Shown: piece after piece, positions 20,924-33,149 of the stretch | How the letters are laid out: every line of letters begins with the position of its first letter | How positions within the stretch are numbered: the stretch's first letter is position 1 | Assembly: GCF_000003605.2 (NCBI RefSeq) | Contig: NW_003142308.1 | Span: 335,810-399,809 of the forward strand | DNA from: Saccoglossus kowalevskii | Taxonomy: Eukaryota; Hemichordata; Enteropneusta; Harrimaniidae | Reading direction: 5' to 3' | Length of the DNA stretch: 64,000 nucleotides | Program-made: the position numbers and the translations under genes | The notes under the pieces: generated by a model | Seen by the model: only the letters and a program-made list of their open reading frames with translations | What the model was told of the DNA's origin: nothing | Databases searched by the model: none

Positions 20924-21511
20924 AATTCCATTCTTATGGAAATTAAATAAAGGTTGTAGGTATCTTGTCTTTGCTTCTGTGCAATAGATTTAAAAATGTA
21001 TTCATTTTCATGATCAGATGGGTCAGAATTGACAGCCAGGCTAACCAATTCTTCTGAGGTAGAGTTTAGGTCATATACGCTGTCACCTTGTTCAGAGTGA
21101 GAGCTGCGAGTCAATACGCATATTTCATCCATAAGTTGATAGTCAAATGCAAGTTTAGGTGTGGCCTCTGGATTTGACATTTTAGGCTGTATACCTGGGA
21201 GTGGTACTTACCAATCTTTTTTTTGGTGTTGTTGGTTCTGTTTAAATTATTCTGATTAATCTGTGTTTCAGTGTCACTGTGTTCTCATCATACTGTGAAC
21301 AATAAGGTGTTTCATTTTTATATGCATTTGGATCAAAAGTGGAAGTTACAACATCTTCAAAGCTATTTGTTTTGTGTAGTCTATCTGAAGGTAGATCAGT
21401 GGAGGTTAGTGTAATTTGTTGGATGCTTTGTTCTGTTATGGTAATTGGGTCGGTTTGACAGCTTTGATGTAAAAACAAGTTTTCTAACCAGATTTGGTGT
21501 GGCATCAGCAT
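20902..21511 (-). pseudogene. Low-complexity spacer between RNase H and integrase
   Basis: Two acidic, Ser/Thr-rich frames (21511-21242 and 21180-20902) with no catalytic motif, lying after PDCLSR (~21560-21530) and before the zinc finger. Probably an element-specific linker. Confidence 0.45.
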
Positions 21512-21599
21512 TGTCAGAGATATCAGAATCTATATGCCCTCTCCTTCAGCATATTTTATTCTGCTGAGACAATCAGGTTGATTCATATACATACCTTTC

Positions 21600-21850
21600 T
21601 TATAAATCAGCTGAAAGTTGTACTGTTGTAGGGCTAAAATCCAAAGACATAAAATATGTATGAATTGAAACAACGACCATTGATATATGAGTCAGTTGTT
21701 TTGATGGCATAAAAAAGTGAATAAAACTCTTTTTCAGCAATGGTCCAACGGGACTGTGATTGAGAAAGTTTATGTCCACCACACAATATAATTCGTTGTA
21801 CTACATCTTGATGCTGTGAAACACCTATATCACTAGCATCTGCATATATT
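21600..21850 (-). pseudogene. RNase H remnant
   Basis: One frame reads ADASDIGVSQHQDVVQR followed by HKLSQSQSRWTIAEKEFYSL, the RNase H Asp and Glu blocks of Gypsy elements. The longer ORF reported over 21782-21600 is the same frame entered late. Confidence 0.75.
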
Positions 21851-21924
21851 TCAAATTGAATGTTCCACTTTGGGTATGCAAGTACAGGTGATATAGTTTA
21901 TTATTTAGATAGACAGTTTATTAT

Positions 21925-22986
21925 TTAGAATATTGAAAGCAGTCTCACATTTGTCATCCCAAACAAACCTTGTGTGTGACTTAGTGAGTTCATGTAGAGG
22001 ACTGGCAATAGTAGAACAATTAAAAATAGATCTGCGATAGTAGCCAGCCATGCCAAGAAATCGTCTAACCTCACGGACAGTTTAGGAGCAAGATAATCTG
22101 ATATAGCAGAAATTTTAGTGGGTGAGGGTGATATGCCTTTAGAGTTTAGAGTGTGACCAAAATACTCAATTTGACGTCTGGCAAATAGACACTTTTCTGG
22201 TCGAAGCTTCAGACCTGCTTTTCCAAGGGATTCAAATACTTGAGAGATGTGTTTGAGATGAGTCTGAAAGTCTTTGCCATACATCATAATATCATCAACA
22301 GAAATTGTGAGATACTCATACAGTGTTTTACTGAATAGAGCAAAGCGTGTTCTCTGGAATTGGCTAGTGCTGTTTATAAAACCCATAGGACATCTACAGT
22401 ACTGATAAATGTTATTGTGGGTTTTAAATGTTGTGAGATGTCTGTCAACTTCATGCAACTCTAGTTGGTGAAAACCAGATTGAATACCCAGTGTGGTAAA
22501 ATATTGTGGATTTGGTGTTCCCACTGCTTTAAAACATGCAGCGATTTTTGGCAAAGGGAAAACATCAGCACAACTTTAGTTAAGGCCTCGCAAGTCACAA
22601 GTAATTCTACTCTTACCGTTATACTTTGTTACCAATACTAATGGTGCACCATATGCTGACACAGATAGTTCTATCAGATCTTGATCCAACATGTCTTGGA
22701 TTTGCTCATTCAGAATGCTACATTGATGTGGTGACAGTTTGTAAGGAGCTTTATTCACAGGGACTGCTCCATGTTTTAGATGTATCCTATGAGAGAAAAG
22801 ATCACAGAAACATATACGGCCATTAATACCAACAAAAGAATCACTATGCTTAGCAATTACCTTGATAAGTTGTGAAGTTTTAGTCTCATCCAACTCTGAA
22901 TTGATTAAATCAATTTTTGACAGAATATGAGAAATGTTTGAGTTCTTGGTTGAGGTAGAGGATTGTGTGCCATGCTCACTATTCAC
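21925..22986 (-). pseudogene. Reverse transcriptase remnant
   Basis: One frame from 22986 carries QIQDMLDQDLIELSVSAYGA and GKSRITCDLRGLN, then an in-frame TAA (22578-22576). It continues as FPLPKIAACFKAVG, QYFTTLGIQSGFHQLEL, CRCPMGFINSTSQFQR and ISVDDIMMYGKDFQTHLKH. Motif A reads TTLG where the family has an Asp, so one catalytic residue is lost; the VDD pair of motif C is intact. GLKLRPEKCLFARRQIEYFG and GISPSPTKI follow. Frame decays near 21990. Confidence 0.88.
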
Positions 22987-23008
22987 ATTAATATTTGAAA
23001 TGACAGTG

Positions 23009-23269
23009 TCAGATGGATGTGGCCGAAAAGTGCCAATAGTGGTGGTCAGAGGGATTTATTATTCTTACATACACTTTGTTGCCTTTTGTGGTAGCCAATA
23101 CTTTACCTGCAGCAAATCTATTTGCTTTAGAACTAGAAACACAATTTGTAGTGCCTATCAGGTTATCAAAAAGATCAGCTCGTAGACAGGCAATGTGTAA
23201 ACTTTCTGTTAATGGAGGAAGGGTGAAATTTTCATCAGAAGTTATAATGTGATTAGAGTGAAAATTCAT
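23009..23269 (-). pseudogene. Protease-RT linker
   Basis: Reads AAGKVLATTKGNKVYVRIIN and PSDHHYW, the stretch that joins protease to RT in this type of polyprotein. No Asp-Thr/Ser-Gly protease site precedes it. Confidence 0.5.
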
Positions 23270-23297
23270 TTATCTTGTACCAAAGTATATTTTTACT

Positions 23298-24069
23298 TTA
23301 TACAAGCTCACGAAATCCTGACGGAAAATTATAGTTTAATTCAACCCGTTGACACATTTCCAATGTTGCCTTCATTGTTTTTAGTTTGTGATCCTGCATA
23401 ATCAATTGAGACTCATATTTTGCACTGAGACCTGCTTTAAAAATTGGTAATATATCTTCATTAGGTATATTAGTCTTAGCGATTTCGCTTGACAAATGTC
23501 TAGCAAATTCATCAGCTGACTGTGTGTGAGATTGTTGCATACCTCGTAATTTGTGTGCAACCATTAACCATTCATGGAAGCGAATTTGTTGTGAATTGCT
23601 GCTTGAACGCAGCTGTCAAAATTGTCATGTTGGCTTTGGATTCATCGTCTAATCCAGCAAACCAATCTTTTGCAATGCCTGACATTACCAAAGGAAAACA
23701 ATTTACCTGTTGTTCATCTGACCATCCGTTAAACTGAGCATAGTGGAGAAAACAATGATCCACGACGCTGGATTGCAGTAAGGAAGACCGCGACCGGTGT
23801 TGGCGCAAAGGATGAACAGGGCATGCGTGGTGCCCATTGACCATACGCAAATCATCGATCGCTGCAGATTGTTCTGTGGAGTGTTGTCGTAAAGTTGTCA
23901 AATGCCCATTTAACACGTTCAGGGTTGCTAAACTTTCATTTAAAGTCTGGTTTTGGGATTGGATTTCTTCGCTGACTTCTCGTGGTGGTGCCATTGTATT
24001 GTATTTGGGTTCGACTGGAGTGGTCTGTGAGCGTGTTTGTATTTTAGTAAAGCCAGTTGCCATATGCAA
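23298..24069 (-). pseudogene. gag remnant
   Basis: Frame 24069-23572 gives a basic N-terminus, a possible coiled region (SEEIQSQNQTLNESLATLNV), then YAQFNGWSDEQQVNCFPLVM and GIAKDWFAGLDDESKA, which fit the retrotransposon Gag core. A shift leads into 23564-23298 (QSADEFARHLSSEI, ILPIFKAGLSAKYESQLI). The frame ends at 23298, only about 30 bases before the pol linker, so nucleocapsid and protease have been deleted. Confidence 0.75.
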
Positions 24070-24194
24070 CTGTGAGCAATTAATTTAGTAAAGGCGATTT
24101 AATGAATTTGTTGTCTTACCTCTGTTCTTCAAAAACTCACCGTGTAGAGCTCGTTCACATCACATTTGGAATCTCCATCATGTCACAATTGTAA

Positions 24195-24764
24195 ATGAGA
24201 GTGGGGAGTCGGGTGTGTGTTGTTCGCTGTGTGGTCAAGATATCGGGAGTGGGATTCTTCAAGTCGGGGAAACTCTCTTAGCAGCGGAGGTACAGTGATC
24301 GTTGATATACATCCATTCAATTAAAATTATGTACAGAGACAGGAAACACACCAAGATTTAAAGGTTGCTTGAATGTTTTTAGTATATAATCTCACTAAGC
24401 TAGTTTGTTCTTACTAAAATTACTACGGGGAATCACAAAACTTGGGGTATAGGCTCTTGACAGTCAGACAAGTGTCTCCCCTTTCTTAGCAACCGGGTGT
24501 CGCCTTATATTAGCAGACAGATACATCCTCACAAAAAAGAGCCGTTGACACTTTCCCAGTTTTTCCATGGAGTGCGAATACAGGTCACATCTTTGATAAT
24601 AAAGTCACAGCTTGCCCGGTAATAAAATTTCACTAATGTATGAAACGTCTCAAAACGAGTGTAATTCTAATTTAGTAAGTCAAATTGAAATACGTATAGA
24701 TGTTATCATTTGTGTGTTAACATGAACCCACAAATGATTTGGAATGTATTTTAGCTTTGTGACA
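24195..24764 (-). repeat. 5' LTR of the minus-strand element (approximate)
   Basis: Minus-strand start TGTCACAAAGC at 24764. The first ~329 bp match the inverted repeat at 17868-18431. The inner end is uncertain; a CA end near 24195 (CTCATTTACA) followed by a possible primer site is one reading. AATAAAG at about 24598 could be the polyadenylation signal. Confidence 0.55.
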
Positions 24765-25789
24765 TTTTCATAGAAAATGCATTTTGCTGGAAAAACTAGG
24801 GGATATAATTGTTGATGGACCATCGTCTAGTACAAATACATTTCAGTTTGGTAAAGACGGGACAACATCCCAATCCAATGATAGCCCATGATTTTTAAGT
24901 TAACACTCTGTCAAGACTATTTGAAATCAACCTACACACAGCCTCCATACAAGCAAGTGAATTACAAGGCCAAAAGAGACGTTTCCTATGTAGACCATGT
25001 AATGTCTCAAGCTTTTCCTGGGGAGACACCAGATATTGTGAAACGGTACAAATTTCATGTTATGTTCCTTATATTGCAACCATGATCAGTTCTGTTTTCC
25101 TTTGCGTTTTACATGATGAAGCCACCACCAGCAACTACGTAACTAACCATGCAACTAACCATCACCATTCAAGCGTTAGTCTATAATAGTCTTTACCTGA
25201 AAAAGACAGAATGTTCCACCACCAGTTAACTACAAGCAGACAGGCATGCCATCATTTATCTATTTTGGAAAGAAGGGGGATTTGCGGCCTTTGATCTTGA
25301 TAGCCAATAGACGCCCCTCCTTGCTTCAGGTGCGGAGTTATGCAGTTACTTGTTTGTCAGGGTGGTCATCAAGTCATATTTTCTATGAGACATGGTTAAT
25401 ATTGCATGCAAGATTTGAATCTAATGATGGGGTTCATTTTGCCACAGCGCTCACACACGTGCCCCTCATTGATATTGTGTCATTTGAACTTAGGACCACA
25501 ATTCGAGAGAGTGCAGGATACTAGTATACAAGTAAGGCTGGGAAACGTTCTTGTAGTTGAATATATAAAATATGCTGCTACATCGAAAGGCATCAAACCA
25601 ATGTGTGAAGGAATTGATATGTACCCCCTTATGTTTTGGCTGTTAGGTCTGACCATTTTGATACTGATGTAATGGTGTCATCATGTTCACTGTAGGATGA
25701 ATGTACGGCATGCATGCAGCACTCTCGCTTCAATTTGATATTGAGATGAATGGGATGGCTTGGTTTAGGTTTTAGGTGCATGGTGGTGT
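24765..25789. other. Intergenic, nothing recognised
   Basis: Two overlapping plus-strand ORFs (25246-25524, 25406-25672) show no known motif and are not called as genes. Confidence 0.4.
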
Positions 25790-25798
25790 ATCAGCTCT

Positions 25799-26042
25799 CA
25801 ATTTGATTTAAATCCGATGTAGGTATGAGTATCCAATTTTCATTATTTTATATGACATTTTATATAATATTTATTTGTATTTTAGTTTGAATATGTCGAT
25901 TTTTTGTTTTTTTCTTGCCGTTAATCTGTTCTTAGAAAATCGAATCCCAGTCGCCTCTAGCTACATCTGACTCAATGGATCACCCTAACCCTAACCCTAA
26001 AAAAATGGAGCCTCATACCTACATCGGATTTTAATCAGATTG
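25799..26042 (+). mobile_element. Miniature relative (MITE) of the 3.4-kb TIR transposon
   Basis: 244 bp flanked by a perfect 9-bp duplication ATCAGCTCT (25790-25798 and 26043-26051). The left ~180 bp match the long TIR of the 3.4-kb element (10391 onward) through CTACATCTGACTCAATGG. The right ~40 bp are the inverted terminus (GGAGCCTCATACCTACATCGG to CAGATTG). Between them sits CCCTAACCCTAACCCTAA. No coding capacity. Confidence 0.9.
25983..26000. repeat. (CCCTAA)3 telomere-like repeat inside the MITE
   Basis: Three perfect units of the canonical animal telomere repeat complement, at the junction between the long and short inverted repeats. Absent from both TIRs of the 3.4-kb element. Confidence 0.95.
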
Positions 26043-26051
26043 ATCAGCTCT

Positions 26052-27543
26052 TTGGACATACTTTGTTATAGTAAAGCTGTGATTCAGTCTAGCCATGTTT
26101 CTATCTGTTTCTGGTGGTTGTTGAGAGCGTGTTGAGATTAGGGTTGTCGGAGTTTCCCGCTCATCAAGTCTGCTATGTTATTTGGGGATACACAAGTTCA
26201 ATCACCAAGTCATCTGTCAAACAGTCAAAATATCAGTGCGCTATATCACATAAAACAACCAATGACTATGAGGGCGCTATCACAGAGATGCCACTAAAGC
26301 CATTTAACACACAGTATTGAATATACATTAAACAGCTACTTGTGAATGAAAAACAATCTTGAATTTTGTCATGAGTTGTATTCAGGCTACACCAATCACG
26401 GGCAATGATTTGAGCTGACCAATCACGGGCAATGATTTGAGCTGACCAATCACGGGCAATGATTTGAGCTGACCAATCACGGGCAATGATTTGAGCTGAT
26501 CGCATACATTTGCATATCGTCTATACCTCACTGCGTTCACCTCCGGCGGGAAAACTAAAACTTGTTAAAGGGCTGTATATTCTTAACTACATTGATTATT
26601 CAGTACATTAACCAGGATACGTTCCTTTTAGTTCTATGGATATAAAACAATAACAAATGCAGATATGTTTTGCTTGAGACCCAACCACACACTCAGTAAG
26701 AGTGCCAATTGGGATGGACATTGCCACTGGGTAATATGTGCAGCGATTTTACTCGATCTTATGCAGAGGTATGGGGGAACACGAATTGTAATTGCATATT
26801 ACAGAATATGACATGGTGGGAGTGTGTACAAATCTTTTCCTATCTGAGCAGTCGCTGGGTTGGAGTGGCTTCTTACATGTGTATATATCTGGTTGCGTCG
26901 CTTATGTGTGGGCTTCGAATACAGAACAGAACGTTCAGTATCATCAATGAGGTTTGATTGACATACCTCATTGACCTTGCATAAAACGTAAGGTACAATT
27001 GACTTCACTGTGATGACGCATGCGCTGTGGAATACGAAGAAAAGGGCCCGAAGCATGCACATTGCGTACACAATATGCTAATATATTTAACGAGGTTATG
27101 ACGTAGCCTTTTATCTCATGAATATTCAAGTTATTTTAAAGTGCGATTATTAATAGAAAGCATCTATTCCAACGCCGGAATCACGTATATTTGGTATTTA
27201 CCCACCTCTGTATATTGTGGTTATTTGATGATTTGAAGACTGTACACGTTTTCTATCATACTAAATTTGTCACCAAATTTAACCAGTGTGCAAGCCCACA
27301 TAGGATCCGATTATATACAGCGCCACCAGTGGCTTCGTGCGTCGAGCAAGTCAAGCTCCGCTTCGAATGAATTGTTGTGCTCAACGCAAATGTTGCAATA
27401 TATACACTGGGTTAGGTATATCACAAATTCGCAGTTGGATGAAATAGTCTATTTACACATGAATTGCATTAGTGTATGGACTAATAAGAATGCCTGTTCA
27501 TCTGCCTAGTTTCACTGATCACTCATCACCTTGGCTGTGACTT
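26052..27543. other. Intergenic with one short tandem repeat
   Basis: Apart from the 27-bp repeat at 26391-26498, nothing recognised. Confidence 0.45.
26391..26498. repeat. 27-bp tandem repeat, 4 copies
   Basis: ACCAATCACGGGCAATGATT plus TGAGCTG, four exact or near-exact copies at 26391, 26418, 26445 and 26472. Because 27 is divisible by 3 it produces a nine-residue repeat on the minus strand; this is not evidence for a gene. Confidence 0.97.
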
Positions 27544-28341
27544 ACCATCGTTTTGCATGGCATGGCACGGTATGTGACTCACCATCGTTTTGCATGGCAT
27601 GGCACGGTATGTGACTTACCATCGTTTTGCATGGCATGGCACGGTATGTGATAAACCACCGTTTTGCGTGGCATGGCATGGTATGTGACTTACCATCGTT
27701 TTGCATGGCATGGCACGGTATGTGACTTACCATCGTTTTGCATGGCATAGCACGGTATGTGATAAACCACCGTTTTGCGTGGCATGGCATGGTATGTGAC
27801 TTACCATCGTTTTGCATGGCATGGCACGGTATGTGACTTACCATCGTTTTGCATGGCATGGCACGGTATGTGATAAACTATCGTTTTGCATGGCATGGCA
27901 CAGTATGTGATAAACCATCATTTTGCATGGCATGGCACGGTATGTGATAAACCATTGAGTTTCATGGCATGGCACGGTATGTGATAAACCACCGTTTTGC
28001 ATGGCATGGCACAGTATGTGATAAACCACCGTTTTGCGTGGCATGGCACAGTATGTGATAAACCATTGAGTTTCATGGCATGGCACAGTATGTATTAAAC
28101 CACCGTTTTGCGTGACATGGCACAGTATGTGATAAACCATCGTTTTGCGTGGCATGGCACAGTATGTGATAAACCACCGTTTTGCGTGGCATGGCACAGT
28201 ATGTGATAAACCACCGTTTTGCGTGGCATGGCACAGTATGTGATAAACCACCGCTTTGCGTGGCATGGCACAGTATGTGATAAACCATCGTTTTGCATGG
28301 CACGACACGATATGTGATAAACTAACGTTTTGCATGGCATG
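27544..28341. repeat. 37-bp minisatellite, ~22 copies, with 111-bp higher-order period
   Basis: Units such as ACCATCGTTTTGCATGGCAT...GTGACTT start every 37 bp from 27544; unit 22 starts at 28321, exactly on phase. Units 1-9 repeat in threes: the units ending GATAA are 3, 6 and 9, and the variant ACCACCGTTTTGCGTGG occurs at units 4 and 7. The variant ATTGAGTTTCATGG at units 12 and 15 keeps the same three-unit spacing. The later half is dominated by GATAA-ending units. Long minus-strand ORFs through the array are a by-product of its composition. Confidence 0.97.
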
Positions 28342-29426
28342 ATAAGGTCCCAATGGAAATTGCATAATCAAACATAATTCCTAATTACATAATTATAATT
28401 ATAATTTTTTACTGTATATGAACTCCTCTAAAGATTAATAATATAAATATGTTGTGATCAAGCAATTATGGTGAACAAATCAATAAAATTACGTTAATTT
28501 GTAATTACATAATATTATTTGAAGTAACTCAGAATATATATGTTTGTGTCTCTGTATATTCCAACATAAAATTAAAAAAATAAATAGAAACGGGCTCATC
28601 AGCTGAGTCACATTAACAAAAACCGTCAGTAACGTAATGAATATTTGAGTTACTGTTTTATTGTGTGTGAGTTTATGCAAATGTATATACTTTCGAATAT
28701 CTATCAGGTCTAGTCTGACCTGTTTTAAAAATTTAACAGTTACTTGGCATGATCTACTGAACTGCTGGAATGTGAATATTTATTCATAATCATGCTTTGT
28801 GACATATCTCCCTCTATCGGGTTAACATGACGAATTCATGGAGCTTAAAAATACTACTGTATGATTCCACCAAAAAGGAGCTTCAATGTACGCTGTATCG
28901 TGTATAGATGTGGTCCATACATATTTTATGACCTTCAAAGAAGACGTGCCGCATATTGTTTCAATATGCATATACACCTACTTCAGTCATGCTTCTTGTA
29001 AAAAATTAAGCGTTTTACTCAATAAACGAGATTGAATTGTTATAACGATGAGAATATCTATATTATATTGAACTGAAACAAAAGTAGATCTCGAATATCT
29101 GACTCGATATAGGGATAGGAATAATAGTTTTTTGCGATGAGTTCATACAGTGCACTGATTATAATACAGTATGAGGTGAAGACGAGATTTAATCGTAAAA
29201 CGATCTCGACACATCTTGAATATTCAATGCATAATGTTTCATCTGAAGGCCTTCTCCTTTAAGCATATTACAAGATACGTTTTAGCTAATCAGAATGATA
29301 ATGATATTCAGTCAGAAAATAAAAATTATTATTTCGATTTTCATATATGCTGGGCGTAGGTTTCTGAATACACTTACTGTTTAAGTTTTTTATTATTAAT
29401 TACGGTAAAAAAACACGTTCTGCTTT

Positions 29427-29468
<42 letters not shown>

Positions 29469-29824
29469 CAAAAAACAGCGCAGGGTTTCTCATCGAATAC
29501 GATTCTGTAAATATATTTATGCCATATATTCCCCAGTGTCAACCATATAACCCGGTACTGAATAAAACTCGGTCCGGAACTCGGCCAGTTTGTCGCCTTT
29601 GATACTCCATTGAATCACTAGTACACTCATTCAGAGTCAACTCATTTTTGGTGTTCAAACTTAAGTAGGATATGTGATCGCAACTGATATGATTTTTGTG
29701 ACGTAATACCGGTAAACGTGTTATGTACAGGTTAGACAATTCCTGTTGATTATTTAAACCTGTATTCACTGTTGTGATTTATCATTTTCTCGAGTGTGTA
29801 TGTCGTATAAATTGCTGCATATTT
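28342..29824. other. Intergenic, AT-rich
   Basis: Contains a TA microsatellite at about 29426-29466. No gene recognised. Confidence 0.45.
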
Positions 29825-31545
29825 AATTATACTCAGCATTTGTGATTTATTGAGATTGTTTAATACGGCTGACGTTTTTACACCATCTCTTAAACACATT
29901 TTAACCTGGATTGGTGGAAACTAGCGACGAAATTCAACAGAAGGCAGATATGATTTCTCTTACCTCCACGGTGTTCTAATGCATTTCATGAAGCGCCAAA
30001 TGCCTTTAGAGATCTGTTCCTGATACCATAAAATAGAGGAGATTTTCCATGAAAAGCAAGTTCAAGAGAATAGTAAACAGAACAAAATGCAGTAGGCCAC
30101 AGTTCGATTATTGCATGGCAATAGCATTTATATAGATATATGTCTGATATATTGTCCCGGGCAGGTTTTTAGAGATGCTCCCACTAAAACCATCGAACCT
30201 AATACATTCATTTACCATAGGGCAATCTAACACTGACGTCATTGTAAAGGTGGGCTTCCTAACCACAACTCTTCCATTTGTCTTTATATCAAGATATGCA
30301 ATGGTATAACGCGGTACTAATGTAAGCATTATCATCGTTTTCAATATTCGTTCTAGAATCACATTCAGTAATACTACTCAATCCATGACTTTAAGTTCAT
30401 GTAATTGTTGCACATTTGGGAGTAATTATAATATATTTATTGAGGTTAGTGTTATTTGTCTAATATTATCATATTATAAACTATACGCTTCTTGTTATTA
30501 TTCTTTGTAACCATAGCAATGCACTGTAAACGTAGTGTATGATAATTAAAGTTGAAATCACCAATCAAAAACCTCTGGCGTGGCCTTGTGCGCTCTTAGT
30601 AAGTGACCTCCGCAACTCTACTTGACGTATATGAGTTATAAACAAGGCATACATTAGGACGGCTTACTTACATGCAACCGTTCTGATAAACAAATATAAT
30701 GAACGGTGTGTGGATACGTGTATTTCTATGACACTCATTGAAACCTTACTTGGCGTGACCGTCAATTTGGCATAAAATAAAAACACGACAGGCGATTATT
30801 GTTTGCCTGAATACTTATTTTTATTGAAGTGTAATATATTTACACTCCAATTTACGTGACTTTAAAACTATTGGACTTAGCAAAATTGATATTTTCCATT
30901 TGTATCACGCAATGATTTCATGATTTAATCTGGTTTCTCCAATCTGTGTTGCAAAGTATGTCTACTGGTGTTGTCACCGCTGCCATGATGAAACTAGATT
31001 TTGAAACATAAAAAAAGTTGAGTACTATGATTTGTTGTCAGCGCGTTAAATTGTCGTTTGCCAATTTACATATTTGTTTGATTTTATATGAGATACAATA
31101 AATAATTCTTTAGGTTTACAGAATAAATATCTGATTCGTGCGACACTGTCGAATGCAGTCAGTTCATAGTTTTGTAACCACCATCCCACTGACATGCCAT
31201 CCTTTGACGCACACGTTAACGGTCTTAGAAATATTGTTTATTCAGTTATGACACGTAGATTTAATCTATTTTTGGGGCTATGCTGTTCTACATGAATATG
31301 AATACGTGCTTGATTGAATAGATCCATATGTCAGGAGGAGCTTTGTTTCTTTTGTCATATTGAAAACAACAATGCTGTGTTACATAGAAGGTTGAAGTAA
31401 TTAATTTACCGGTAAGTGCAGTCATCGTATGCACAATGCGTTGCATAGCCTGATTCACTCAATTCGATCACGCAGACGGTGCTTCAATATTGAATGCAGT
31501 TCAAATTTCAGACTATATGGTCAACCGTGCATAATAAAAAAAAGT
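29825..31545 (+). repeat. Segmental duplication, copy 1
   Basis: Shares colinear anchors with 32145-34580: CAGCATTTGTGATTTATT at 29834/32155, TTGTTATTATTCTTTGTAAC at 30492/33453, CACAATGCGTNG at 31432/34466, and GGTCAACCGTGCAT versus GGCCAATCGTGCAT at 31526/34559. Spacings between the later anchors agree within 10%. No coding sequence recognised in either copy. Confidence 0.6.
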
Positions 31546-32144
31546 CTATAAAAGATCCAATTAAAATTTAAATTATGATTATCAATTACAAATGAGTATT
31601 GAAAAACAATCAGGATTTTACCATTCCATCGGGAGAGGTAATTCAAGAAATATCTCTAAAATCATAAATACGTTATGATACGTACAGAGGGGATGTGTAC
31701 ATTGGTTCCACTAAACGGTAACGATCAGTTTTAAAGTTTTAATTTAATACATTTATTTGAATAAATTTCGTATTTTAACAATAATGTATTAACGGCTACA
31801 TTTTCAGATCGACTGTAAGTGCCATAAAGTAACTACGCATTCACCATTTACACTTTTGTGATACATCACACTCTACGTGGTGGTGAGCACTTACAACAAC
31901 AAATGTTGACACTTGAATTAACTGACCCAAGTTGTCAATTGCATATAATACACAACAGACTCCTCGTTGTATAGGGTCTAAAATGATAAGCAAGTGAAAT
32001 GTTTTGAGAAATCAAGGTCTAATAGTGAAAATCATAGAAAATTCTGGGTAATTTATAGTAATTTTGTATGTAAGATTTGTGAATATATTCACAGTTTAGT
32101 ATTTTGCATTTGACACGAAATATTGCGGTTATTGGTGTAGAATT
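31546..32144. other. Spacer between duplicated segments
   Basis: Nothing recognised. Confidence 0.4.
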
Positions 32145-33080
32145 TTATTGTACTGAGCATTTGTGATTTATTAAGTTGTGTATGATTAATAAAGTAGATG
32201 ATTCAGCGCCACCACTTTAACACATGATTGATAGCAACGAGAAACGAGTTTGACCTTTAAGTGAAGACAGCATCAGATTCACTTCAACGTGTTGTACTGC
32301 ATTGTCATGTACGGAGTGCCTTAAAGATTTTAGAGAACTGACACTAAATACTTTTCTTCTAGTCTATACAACTGTGTTTCAAAACTAATACAGTGCTGGT
32401 ATAAGTACTGTTCTATTTTTATAGAAGAACCTTCCCAAATAAAAAACAATTCTAAAATTTAAAAATATTTTAGAAGCATAAAAATACAACGACTAGATTT
32501 GGTGTCACAGTTTGCTCCCAATTCATACTGGAATATTGCCAGCAATAATTAATAAAGCTTGTTCAGAAAACCATTTATTCCCGACATCATATTCAATGGC
32601 TAGTTCTCAGGATCTACAACAGTAAATAAATAAACAGAAATCATTTTGATGCGTGGTTTTTAGACGACACTGCCATATCGCACAGATATTCAACATCACC
32701 ATATCGAATTTGGATTTGGACCATACCATTTCAAGCTGCAAGGTGTCTAAACAATGACTCAACAAACAATAAACACATCTTCCACCCACCACACAAATTT
32801 TAGCCACAATTGAACAACCAAGAAAGCAACAAATATCAGGCTGCATCTTGAAAACAACGAGATACCACATTACAACCAGTCATTACAAACATGAAATCCT
32901 CCACCCCTCCCAGTACACCCTACAGCATTAATGGTTCCTATACTCATTTGCATCTATGTACAACAAGCTTAGCCAATAGATGCACCTGACTCATCAAACT
33001 TTTGACCAACCACTCATTCTAAATATTGTGGAGTGAGGGCGCTATTTACTAATGAGAGGAATCTTTTAAACGAATTAAAC

Positions 33081-33149
<69 letters not shown>

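Larger units (their letters stand above)
19440..24764 (-). mobile_element. Decayed Ty3/Gypsy retrotransposon, minus strand
   Basis: Read on the minus strand: LTR-like sequence (24764 downward), gag (24069-23298), pol linker (23269-23009), RT (22986-21925), RNase H (~21850-21645), a connection with PDCLSR (~21560-21530), a spacer, integrase zinc finger and core (20923-19968) and a C-terminal tail with a chromodomain-like segment (~19600-19440). The nucleocapsid and protease region is missing between gag and the linker. RT has lost a catalytic Asp and carries an in-frame stop. No direct 3' LTR was found; the only partner repeat (17868-18431) is inverted. Confidence 0.8.

Noticed and set aside
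17868-24764. DIRS-type element, suggested by inverted terminal repeats
   Set aside because: The pol encodes a DDE integrase with an HHCC finger, not a tyrosine recombinase, so it is Ty3/Gypsy with rearranged LTRs.
25246-25672. Overlapping plus-strand ORFs as a gene
   Set aside because: No motif, low complexity of evidence, and two frames open over the same bases.
25983-26000. Interstitial telomere or chromosome end
   Set aside because: Only three units, placed precisely inside a MITE with intact ends and target duplication.
26266-26505. Protein with SAQIIARDW repeats
   Set aside because: Direct product of the 27-bp tandem repeat; no other coding evidence.
27544-28341. CRISPR-like regular repetition
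   Set aside because: Units are directly adjacent with no unique spacers, and the genome is eukaryotic.
27542-28371. Long repetitive minus-strand ORFs (up to 177 codons) in the 37-bp array
   Set aside because: Explained by unit composition; several frames are open at once and no start context or splice signal is visible.
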